Below the pieces are notes generated by a model. It was not told the origin of the DNA. It was given only the letters and a program-made list of their open reading frames with translations, and did not search any database. This document shows, in pieces, positions 32,601-44,600 of a stretch of DNA of 64,000 bases. The stretch spans positions 124,001 through 188,000 of the forward strand of contig SADC01000171.1 in assembly GCA_004194705.1 (NCBI GenBank). Direction: 5' to 3'. Origin of the DNA: Ditylenchus dipsaci. Lineage: Eukaryota > Nematoda > Chromadorea > Rhabditida > Anguinidae. How positions within the stretch are numbered: position 1 is the stretch's first letter; every line of letters begins with the position of its first letter. The position numbers and the translations under genes are program-made.

Positions 32601-35600
32601 TAAAATACTGTTATAGCAACAAGACATGTGTTTATAGTAGTTTGAAGACCACCTCGTAATGTATTAAAGCATATTAATATTTTAAAAGATTTAAAAAAAC
32701 AGAACAAAAAAAATTATCCGTGGATTTATCCTGCCCCGACCAGGCTAAGGATAAAATCCGCGGATACGGATAAATATCCGTGGATATTTTATTGTTACTA
32801 CGGATTTTATCCGCGGATGAATATCCGCGGATATTTATCCGCAGATACGGATAAATCCGCGGATTTTATCCGCGGATATTTGATTGTTACTACGGATTTT
32901 ATCCGCGGATATTTATCCGTATCCGCGGATAAATATCCGCGGATTTTTTGATTGTTACTACCGATTATCCGTATCCGCGGATTTTATCCGAGGATACGGA
33001 TTTATCCGCGGATATTTCGATTGTTACTACCACCCAGAGGGTATTATTTCTTTGGTAAATAAGCGTTTTAGACAATGTTTTTAGCCCTTCTAACGCAGAA
33101 TTTAATACTGTACAGAATGAGACCAAAGATTTTTTAAATTGAAAAAATTAGAGCTATGCCTCTTTTGTACACTGATTAACTGACCAGCCACATAGCAATA
33201 AAGCTAGCCATAATAGCACCAATCCTCGCCATCATGGAACAAACACCCATAGCGGTGTTGCGAATAACGGTGGGGAAAAGTTCAGGCGTGAATGTGTAGA
33301 TGGTTGCATAAGTACAGGTGATTGCTGCTTTGGCTACAAGAAATTGGAGCAGGGTGATCAGCCAGTGCACTAAATATCAATCCTTTTTATAAAAACCAAG
33401 CAAATTTAGTACAACCAACCATCAGCACTGAGCACTAAACTGGAAAGGGCACAAGCAGAGGCAATCAGATAGCCACCAGCTAACAAAGGTTTTCGACCAA
33501 CTTTGTCCACCAACAAAAACACAATTAGCACTGCTGGGATTTCTGAAATTATTTCGTATTATTCTAATGCCTAACGGCTAGAAAATATAGGCTGCGGATT
33601 TTTATTTAAAGTCTGTGAGAAAAAAGCGTCGCAGCGGGTTGGATAATGTGTATGAAATTTTGCCAAAAAGACGCACCCATAAGTCCTCCAAAGATAAAGT
33701 TGACATATAGATTGCCTCCCAACACATTTGGGTTCATGCTCAAACCATAGTAGACCATAGACACCACTGGCCTGAAAAAAATAAATTAATTTAGAGTATT
33801 ATATTACTTTACACTACAACGACATACCAGCAGAAGAAGGCCACCAAAGAGATCTTTCGCAATTTGGGTGTTCTCAACAGATCGAGAAAGTTGTGCTTGC
33901 GATTGTGAATGGCTGCTTCAGTCTTGGGGGATTCGGCATTCAGAGTCAGCTCCATTTCATCCCACCATTGGGCTGGAAGTGTGGTTTTGTTGGCTCTGGC
34001 GACTCGTTGCAGGATGGCATCTGCTTCGGCATACCGCTTCTGGGAGACCAACCAACGAGCACTTTCCGGGATGATCCTTAAAATGATACTTAAAATATAA
34101 ATTTATTCGTCGGAATTACGTCAAATAATTACAGTCAAACCTCGATAATCCGCCACCCCAAAAGTTCGTTCCTGCCTAGGGTCCGACACTTTTTTACCCG
34201 ATTTCTGAACATTTTTGCTAGTTTTGACAGTCTGTTCGCTATCCCTATTTTCAAAAAAGGGTGGCGGTTTATCGAGGTTTTGCTTTTTTAAAATAATTTT
34301 TTCATAATTCTGAAAAACAATCTGCAAAATCAGAATCCTCACGAAATTTGCAACCAGACTGTCAAAACAGAACTAGCAAAAATGTTCAGTAATCTGGGTA
34401 AAAAAGTGTCGGACCCTAGGCGGGAACGAACTTTTGGGGGTGGCGGATTATAGATTTTTGACTGTAATTAGTTTGCAGATTTTTGACCCGCAAAAAAATT
34501 GAAGGGTGGATTCGGAAGAGGTGTGGGACATGTTTATTTTAATTGAAACCAAATAGTATTTTTTCTCTTTATGGTAGCCTAAATGAAAGCCTAGAGACTT
34601 GGCTACATGTTAGCTCTAAAGCGTATTCATTTGTAGACAAGAGTCAGAAAATATAAATCCAAGCAATCAAATAAAACTCCAAAAATGATGAATTTTGAGG
34701 TGAAAAGCAACTCTAAGCTGGGTTTAGGTCTATAGATCAGTTTTAGTAGCTAAAAAATCGTGCGCAGATATTCTGGTTGGATAGCCAAGAGCTTGAAAAT
34801 CATTTTGATGCCCAAGTTGTATTCAAATTGTGGGGCAAATAGAATAAAAAAAGGTATGCAGCCAGTGGTACTCGAACCTGTGACCTAGGCAATAAATGTC
34901 CTTCCTTCTTTCGAAGTTAAAGTCAACTCACCACCAATAAGCAATGAATAGCAGGGCAGGTAGAGCAATGGCAGCCTGCAAGGCGAAAATAAAATAGTTT
35001 TATAGTCCGAATCTCGAGCAGCACAAAGTTCTTACTTGGAGATGAGTGTAATCGCGCACAAAGTAGGCAATAGCACCCAATATGACTTGTCCAAATGAGA
35101 AGAACATTCCCGTAAACACAGCAGCTATTTTTCGTTTGGAGGGACCCACAAGTTCCATGCCGATTACTACTGCAATCACGAAAATTCCTATAATATTTTA
35201 TATTTCAAAATATATAAAGCAACTCAAAAAAGTTTCAGCAACCTGGATGAGCACAGCCCACCGCTGCTCTCAGAATGGAATAAGTAATCCAGTTGGGTGC
35301 CAGTGCCATCCCCAATCCAGCAATGATTTGGATGATGATGGCCAGGAAGAACACTTTCTTCCGACCAATCCTGAAAATATGATCTATAAATAGTAATAAT
35401 TCATGGCCAACACTCGGTTTAACCTTCCCAGTACGGATCGGGACAAGTGTATATTTTGATAGAGCACACCCATGTTGCAGGCAAAAGTGGGCATTGAAGG
35501 CACATATAAACGCACATTAGTTGAACTTTTTTCTTTACTTAACCTGATTCACTAGATAATAACTCACAAATAATGATATATTCGTGCTCTTAGTTCCCAA

Positions 35601-38600
35601 TTTTCTTTGAAAACTGCCCGTAAAATTCAAAACCACTCCTTTAAAATAGAGTAGTTCACGGTCGGTTAACCGACCCGGTCGGTTAACCGACCGACCGGGT
35701 ATTTGGCCAAAAAAAAACTGACCGAAAAACCGGGTACAAAAAAACCGGGAAAACCGAAAACCGGGTACAGCAAAATTTCGGTTAATTTACGACAAAAAAA
35801 AACGAAAACCGGGTACAAGCCGGTTAACCGACCGAAAAAAAACTGAAAAACCGTAACCGAAAACCGGGTAGCCAAAATCCCGGTTAACCGAAAACCGGGT
35901 AAGGCCCAATTAACCGACCGTGAACTACTCTACTTTAAAACAATTTAGGAAAGAGTTATATCCTTCGAAGAAGTTAGAACCTTTTCGGACCTTATCGAAT
36001 TTCATCTTCTTTAAAACCTTTTTTCACGTTGGATTTTTAATTTTTCACCTTTTTTACTTAAGTAAAAAGTACCCAAATTTATGTCCCAGACCCCGGAAAA
36101 TATGCGCAAGCTCTTTATTAGTCACAACTTCCGCACGCTGGCCTAACCCCAAGCCTAAGGGCTAAGCCTAAACTTGTTATTTGCAAGGGTAGTTACAGCA
36201 TTCTTAAAAGGTCGGATTCTTGAGGGGTATTCGCTACTAGCGCTAAAAAATCTTTCAATTGATTGGAAAAATTTTTGTGAACAAAAGTTTTTGACGAAGG
36301 AGGAGATTCATCAAAAGGAGATTCATTTGTCAGAAAAAATTCAATTTTTTTGGCCGTTTTCACATCCAGCCGCTTGTATTCAGTCGCCCTGGATCAGAAA
36401 TCTAGTCAAAGTATTGCAGAAGAACTGAGATTTTCAAATACGATCAGGATCCGTTATAAAGTTTGGAGCAATTTCGCAGCACGCACCCAGTCAATTTCGG
36501 AACACCCACCCCATAAATTTGACATTGGTCGCCCAATGTGATTTTTTTTGCAAAAAATATTTCTCTATAATGGGAGAATTGTAAAATTTAAAAAAGATGC
36601 AAAAAACTCGAAGAGAAAGAAAAATAAAAATGTTTGCAAATTATTAGTTCGGGGAACCGAGACGAATTTCAGGGGTAGACGTTCCGAAAATAGGCCGGAA
36701 GATTTGATAAAACTGGTCAAAACTTGTCCCTATTCCTCGGTTCTTTATTTCTTTTGACTACAAAAATAAGTAGTTGAATTTCACCAAGAGCATTTGCTGA
36801 ACAATAACAAAACAGAAAAACAAATACATTCGCACAAAAGTTTTGGATAAAGAATTGATTGAGCGAACATGTCTATCGACTGGCGAATTTTCCGCTGAAA
36901 CCACCTCTATTGCTTGCACGCGGCTGATTGAAAGCTGAATTTCCACGATACTCACTGGCAGACTCTCTATAACCTGGAGTTATTTCACGCTCCTTAAATT
37001 CTGTAGCAGCCTTGATGAAACTTGACTTGTCCTTACCTAAAACGATTCAAGATTGTTTGGAGCATGATCGCTGCTAAATTTAAATAAAATTTGATCTCCT
37101 GGTAAGAAGTGGTTAATTCTCCGAGATGAATCGCAACCCAGATCTCGATGATCAAGCGAAATATGCAGGTGATAAAAAAATTTCCACCGATCAAAAAGGG
37201 GCCTCAAACTTTACTATGATGGTATTTCAAAAAGAATCTTTACTGGCTCATACAGGGTGCTTCAAGAAATTCGCTCTTTTTGAAATGGAACAATTTTTTC
37301 CATGAGTAGTTTTCGAAATTTTGTTTTCGCCAATCAGTATATAATGTCGAAAACACGATTTTGGTTGGTCCGCCCTGGTTCGGTACTGGGGATGCTTTCT
37401 AAACGGGCAACGGCCGAACCGCAGAGGGAACAAGAGTAAATCGTGTTTTTGATGTTATATACTGAATAAATATTGCCGACCAGAAAAAATCGATTTGCGA
37501 AAACATATTTTTAAAAACACCCTATGAAAAATTGGAGCATCTAGGCCTTTCCCCCCACCAGTCAACTCGGTCCTACACCCACCAGTCAATTTAGGTTGGG
37601 AGACCAAGGCAATTTTTTTTCATTTTTCAGTAAAATTTTCAGGCATTGGTCCCCAAACTAAATTGACTGGTGTGGGTAGGACCGCGTTGACTGGTGGGGG
37701 AAAGGCCGAGCTTAGCCAAAAAATTATAGCAAAAATTATATTTCAAAACCAGCGAATTTCTAAAAAACACCTCGTATTTTCGACATCGCGATTCAGTTTT
37801 TTATAACTTCGATCTCACTATTAAAAAAGCACACTAAAGCTAAATTCACGATGAGGAAGCTGTTTGCGGATGCTAAACTAGACTTTACACTTAAAAGTGA
37901 CCATAACTTCTATTTAATTTTCAAAAATTTTATGTTGGTACCATTTTGTCGCTGAGATTCAGGGCTACCCGACGAGCTATTGATAAAGAAGATGTCGTAA
38001 ATAAAATAAGGTTTAATAGAAAGAATTTGCTCAAGTAACGTATACGCATTCGGATTCGAGTTAAGATTATTATTGGGTGGATTCTTAAAATTTCATCTGA
38101 ATTTTCGAAGCGATAACTACTTAGTAAACATTTCATCTGGTAGCCCTGAATGTCAACTACATGATGTCAGCAACTGCTTAAGTAACTCGAAACCATAAAC
38201 CGCACCAACTGAATGATTTCGGGTAAAAAAATTTAATAAAGGAAACACGATATTTGCTTAGTGTGTCTTAGACATAAATTGGGGTACTTTCTACCTAAAT
38301 TGAAAAGTGAAAATCATTGAGTGATAATATGTACTGGGATCAAAAGTTTGAATGATCGATGAAAAAGAAAAATAGAAAACGTACTCTCAAACATAGGGCA
38401 ATCAATTTCGATATGAGGCGACGACTCCTTATTGTTGCATATTGGGCATCCCGAACGCTTGCTAAATCGAGGGCAATTGACTTCACCTCTGTCGAACATG
38501 CTAAAAACAGAACAAAAGTTGACAAAACAGAACGCCTCAGCGAAAACTTTTACTTATGGGAAGTACTAGTAGCGCCCAGCCATTGACAGAAGTAGCAGAC

Positions 38601-41600
38601 GATTCTGTTGTCTTCAGCGTGGAACACCTGATTCTCACTCGCTGTTGACTTCTTGCGCCAATTACCGTCAGAATGAGCCATCGAGTTTCGGGGTTCTGGA
38701 GGCACGACCTAAAAAGATTTATGGAAAAATAAAAGTTTCGTGGAAGAATGGGTGTAAAATATTACCACAAGCTGAGAATAGTAACAACATCCGCGATCAA
38801 ACCGAACCAATGTTCCAGTTGAGTAAATCGGTTGATCCACGCTTTGAAATGGGGGCCGACGCCTGCTATCCTGCGAATAAACCATCGAATGTAAATGCGA
38901 GCTTCAGAATATTTGATGCGAACGCCACTTGCCGAAATAACTGAAATCGAAGAGAAGAGAAATTTTATTTTAAAAATAATGTAAATTTACAAGGTACAAA
39001 AGGCGCCTATCGGTGCCTCTGTCGTCTTTACCTAGATATTTTCTCAAGAGAAACTCCTAATTTTCATCTTCAAGGAGCAAAATCTCAGATCTTTTTACAG
39101 CAATTTTCAAATCTGAATGTCAAAGGTTTTCCGCCATTAAAGGGGCATGCTCGCCGCCGATGGGAGTATTTTGAAAGGCGGGTACCAGCCAGTGATCTCA
39201 ATAGTCAGAGGCAGAATGATTTTTTGAAATTTAAATGTTTTTTGTCTCGAACGGAATTAGAAATTTGACAGTGATTTTTAATGCAAAATACAGTTACTAA
39301 AGAAAAACGAATCTGATGTCAGAATTGCAAGTTTGCAAATATTTCTTATCAAAATGAATTTTGAGGCAATTTTCGGAACGACCTGCGACTCGCTACAAAT
39401 TGTGACTTGCTATAGTTTTTCAAATTGGCGCGTTTTGGTGCTTAGTCTGGGACACACGTTTGAGTCCGTCCTAACGTGCGCTGGCCTATCCTTGCCTGAG
39501 CCTAAGGCCTAAGTTAAAAAAAGTTAAAAGAACATGCATAAAAAAGCCAAAAAATGAAATTAAAAAATTCAAAATTGTAGCGAGTCACAATTTGTAGCGA
39601 GTCGCAATTTTACCAATTTTCGGGCTCTTCTTTACTATTACTAGACAGTCTATTTTTTTGGGTTTCAACTTGTTTTTTACTCAACAAACCTTGGATTCTG
39701 ACACTGAATTCATGTTCAGCGTTATCGATTTGCTTACATGAATCCGGTGTCAGAATCCAGGGTTTATCTGGTAAAAAACAAGTTTTTGCAAATCCTAGTT
39801 CCGACTTATATATTAATTGTGCGCATTTTGTCACAATTTTATGATAAAGTGTTGCTTCAATTTGTACGAAAATAACCGTCAGATTTTGCTATAAATTTTG
39901 TTGTAAAAATTTAGCTAGATATTTTATGGACATGGAAAGTCAGAGTAGAACATTTGGAAAGTCCCTATTCTAGCAAAGAAGTGAGGATTTATCTCGACTT
40001 TATGAATAAAAACAGGCTAAGTTTAGTATTTTCAAAAAGCTGAACTCCTGCGGATCATTTTAGTATATTATGAGCGACGGTGTAGTGTGACGATAATTGC
40101 GCACCACTTGAAAACCTAAAAATAATTAGTTCACTTTTTACCATGACAATTTGTTACCTAATTTGTTTTTAGACCACATCATCACGGTGCCGAGAAAAAA
40201 CGATGGGCACCATCGTGTTCAGCATGAAATTTGAGTCAGAAATCTCAATTACGCCGCTTGGGAGCCGGAGTGTTAACATCCTCAAAAAATTTCCTCCACA
40301 AATTTTTTACCTAAAAAAGTCCTCGGAGAATGAACTTCACAAATGGTTTGAAACTATTTGATCATTATCCATCATTTCAACAATCAATAAAAAACCTTTG
40401 AGTATTTAAAACAAGATAGTAAAAAATTGAGAAAAATATTGATGGAAAAGGGCTTACAAAAGGGCTTTTGTTAGGCAAAAGAAAAAAAAGGCTTAGGCAG
40501 AAATTTTTGCAAAAATCATTGTGCAAGCGCTGAGAATGGCCTAACCGACACTGACCTCCGATAATTCTCCCACCGGCAACAGCTCTTCAACATCCTCGCA
40601 CCGGTAGCGGCAAAAAATTTAACTGTGTCAAAGAAGTTTTTGAAAAAAATTAGGAAAACGGTGAAAGCGTCTAAATGATACATTTTAACTTCGACAGCTC
40701 ATTGCAATACCTTTTTTTCAATGTTCACAGCATTTGTTTCATTTTTTTTAGATTTAGATTGATTTTATTCGCTTTTGATTACAGTCGACGCTCTCTATAA
40801 CGACTCGCTTTTTATAACGATCTGGAAAAAAAGAACTATTTGTCCAGAGCTAAGTCATTCAAGTCAAAATGACGCTCTCTATAACGACTCGGTTTAGCCG
40901 GTCCCTTGAGAGTCGCTAGAGAGCTTCGACTGTACGCACACTAAATCTTCGAGCTCGATTGATTAATTTTGATTATGAAATTAAATTCTGTGAAGTTTGC
41001 TGAATGCGATTGATTATGGAATCGAATATAAATGTCGAAAAGATTTAAAACGATTATTGATATCAAAAAAGGCCTTTTCATTTGATTTCAATTGATTACA
41101 AAATGTAATCATATAACGAATTGATTTGAATTGATTACGAGGGCTGTAGTAACAATAGTAGTAACAACTTCCGTGGCTAAAAGTGGAAATTCTTGGAGTT
41201 CAGTCCACTTTTTGAAAAGCAGTTTTTTTAGACAAAAAAAAAGAGAAGTTTTATCTTCAGATTTTATTACAATCATCTGAATCGCTCATCGGTAACCAGA
41301 GCTAGCACTAAATGCAAAAAAAAATATCCGCAGCTGCGGATATTTTTTGGACCTGTGAGGCTAAAAATGAAATTTATCGTACAGGTTCGAACTGTTTGTG
41401 ATTATGTTCCACTAAGTTTGTAGCCTAGGTTATAAAGAACATTTTGGTAGTTTACAAAAGTATTTTTGGCTGTACAGTCGACTCTCCCAATAACGAACCC
41501 CTGAACAACGAACTCTCCCAATAACGAACCCCCTGAATAACGAACTCTCTCAATAACGAACACCTAGAGCCGGTCCCCAGGGGGTTCGTTATTGGGAGAG

Positions 41601-44600
41601 TCGACTGTACCAAACTTAAAATATGACCAAAAGTGTCTCTAAATATTGAATTTGAAAAATTAGCCGAGGATCATAGTTGCAGAAAAATACAAAATACCAA
41701 AAGTCATACAAAAATTTAAAGCCAAAAACACTTTTTTCAACTACAGTCAAGTCTCGATTTAACGAAACCCCGATTTAACGAAACTCTTGATTTAACGAAC
41801 CTTTTTTTGGTGGCTATTCAGCCACCGATTAAATAAAATGACTAAAAGAAGCTCTCGATTTAACGAAACCTTCGATTTAACGAACATTTTTGGCGGTCCC
41901 CAGGGGTTCGTTAAATCGAGACTTGACTGTACCAAAATGTTCTTTATAATCTAGGCTACAAACTTAATGAAACGTAATCCCAAACAGCTCGAACCTGTAC
42001 GATAAATTTCATTTTTAGCCTCACAGGTCCAAAAAATATCCGCAGCTGCGGATATTTTTAAGAATCGTTTTTTGCTGTTTTAACAGAAAAATTCAAAAGA
42101 AAAAATTGCAAAAAAACAGAAAAATACCTGCAGCTGCGGATATTTTTTTGCATTTAGTTTTTTTTGCAATTTTAATTCACATGCTCATTTACAACCATAT
42201 GCTGAAAATGACGCCAAGAAGCAGGGCTAAATTTTAAGTGTAAGGTTGTAAATGATCATGCAAATTAATGTTCCAAAAAACGCCACTTTAAAAATAATAC
42301 CAAAAAGTTCTGGGATAGTCCAAGATAGAATGGCATGGAAGTGGACACGGTTGTATGTTATTTAAATCCTAATTTTAACTTTGTACTAACTTTTCCTGTG
42401 TTTGATATCTCAAAGGAAAGCTTAGAATCTTGGCTACATATTGGTATATGAAACGCGTGACTTGTAGAAAAAAGTCAAGAAATAAAAGTCAAACCAGTCA
42501 CAAAAAATCCCCCAAACGAACGGTTTTCGTAAATTTTGTCAGGTCATAGCCTGTAAATCAGCTCCAGCAATCTGGTAATCATGATCTGATGATTTTGACG
42601 GATAGCCAAAAGTGTGAGGATCATTTTGACTACAAACTTGTAAGTTAAAGAAGATAAAGAAGGGTGTGAACCCATAGGGATTTGAACCTGAGAGTTCAAA
42701 ATATTCGCATTATGATTTGCACCCTCTCGTAAAAGATCAAGTGCACCCCCCTCCAAAGAGTATTTTTCTCTAAGCGTCCTAAAAAATCAATTTCTTGAAA
42801 AAATGACTAAATTCCAAAAAATTAGGCTAACTTGCATTTTAGTCATTTTTCCATAAAATAGACATAGAATTTGAAGGAAAAGGGTTTAAAAGCGTTAAAA
42901 ACAAAAAAAAGAGAGAGTTTAAAAAAATACCTTTCAGACCCCATAAAAGCTGCGAAATGAGATGTCGCGAAATGAAATGTGATATACCGCTCACCCAGAA
43001 TTTTTTGGAGAGGGGGGGGGTTCTAAACAAGCTAGAAGTAATAACAGGGGGAGGATAAGAAGGCAAAAAAGTTATATAAGGCTAAAAAACTAAAAGAAAT
43101 GCCAAAAAAAATCCTGACGGGGAGGGGGGGGCTGGTTAGAGCCCAGCTAGACCCCATTCCCCTTGGGTACGCCTATGAATCCCACGAATATGTGTGGGAT
43201 ATCCAACGTGCACGCTATCTTTTTCTGTCTCCTCAGGAGGGGGATTACAAACGGAATAAGTACCGATTTCATCAATAAAGAATTGAAACAGGCATTCTGT
43301 GGGTTCGGACGCAAAACTAAGCAATGACTCACCTGTCGCCCAAGAATCCGAAGACCAGAGAGCCGACCATCTGACCCACATAGTACATTGACTGGATTAC
43401 GGCTTTGAGCACATGTTTGTCGCACACAATTTCCCACTTAAATTATTATAAATGATCACTGCCTTTGTCAAAAACTCATACCCTATCAATTGCAGACAAA
43501 GTGATGTGAGTGCGATCAAAGATATATCCATTAGGGCAGTCAGTCACTTCCTGGGGTTGTCCAGTCAGCCGGCATTGCTCGTAGGGACAGTGCTTCCAAT
43601 CGGGATGAGAGCTTAGGTCACATTCGGTTGTAGGCACCACTAGCAGTGGATTTGGCTGACTAAGCCAGTAGCTGGCATTCTCTGACTCGTTAGGCAAGCG
43701 ACACCTGAAATAGAGAGATATTTGGAGTGGGTTAGTTTAATTATAGTTGAGTCTGGATAAGCCATCATCCCCCAAGCTTGCTGCCAGTCCACGGATCTGA
43801 CAGTTTCTTTAGCTTAAATTGAATCACACCCTCGAAAGTTTCAATTACACCACAAAAATTTATCTCTATATAGTATTTGGGGCGGGGACGTGTGTTGGCA
43901 ATTTGAGTAGTCCAGTTGCACCATTGGGGGTGTTCATAGTCGGGGTCAACTTTTAGGGTCAACTTTTTCTTAAATTCAAAAAATGTCAATATTTTTCTGA
44001 ATATTTATTTATTTTGATATTTATGACCCTAGGGCAACTTTTTGAGCTCTACACGAAAATACAGGCAGTTTTTCCGAGTGATTTATTAAAATTTGACGCA
44101 GAAAAATCGGAGGATAAAAAAAGTTGAGGGGTCAACTTGGGGTCAACATTTTTCAAAATTTTGTAGAAACAAGATTTTAAATTTCTGTAAAAGCCATCTT
44201 GTAGACATCGAAAAGTTGATGGGGGTCAAAAATATCATATTTGGCACTTTTGTTTCAAAAAATTGATATTTTAGTAATTTTAACAAAAGTTTACCTCTAA
44301 AAAGTTGAGGGTCAACTCGACTATGATCACAGCCATTAATAACTTTTTTTAGAGAAATATGTTATGAGGTGAGTTTGTACTTATTTGAAAGCCTTTTTCA
44401 CGACGGAGGACCCCGTATTTTAGATTTTGGGGTTTGCTGTAAAAAAATTGAGATTTTGACATTTGTAGTTGAAATTTAAGATTTTTGTGGTAAAGTCACA
44501 TTAGTGGTCGCGTTCAGGGTTTCCAAAAATTACACTTTCACACTTGGGTCACATTAACTTCATTTACTCTTTTCTAATAAATTTTGTTTTCCTCTTTCGG

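Larger units (their letters stand above)
30583..33034. mobile_element. PIF/Harbinger-like transposon (2.45 kb, decayed)
   Basis: The ends are GGTGGTAGTAACAATC and GATTGTTACTACCACC, flanked by CAG on both sides (30580-30582, 33035-33037), a 3-bp duplication. Both subterminal regions (30600-30760 and 32715-33015) are packed with the palindrome TATCCGCGGATA and variants, interrupted by further GTAGTAACAATC-like words. Inside are remains of the two Harbinger genes on opposite strands: a DDE transposase tail and a Myb/NAIF1-like DNA-binding protein part. The element sits in intron 10 of the transporter. Confidence 0.88.
41310..42145. repeat. Foldback with TATCCGCAGCTGCGGATA, split by two MITEs
   Basis: AATATCCGCAGCTGCGGATATT near 41325 is repeated near 42035 and 42128. 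The arms GGACCTGTGAGGCTAAAAAT, GTACAGGTTCGAACTGTTTG and AAAGAACATTTTGG at the left face CCAAAATGTTCTTT and onward at 41934-42030. The 41475 and 41744 MITEs lie in the middle. Confidence 0.85.

Noticed and set aside
41160..41205. Possible 18S rRNA fragment (GTGGAAATTCTTGGA)
   Set aside because: Match too short and not continued on either side.
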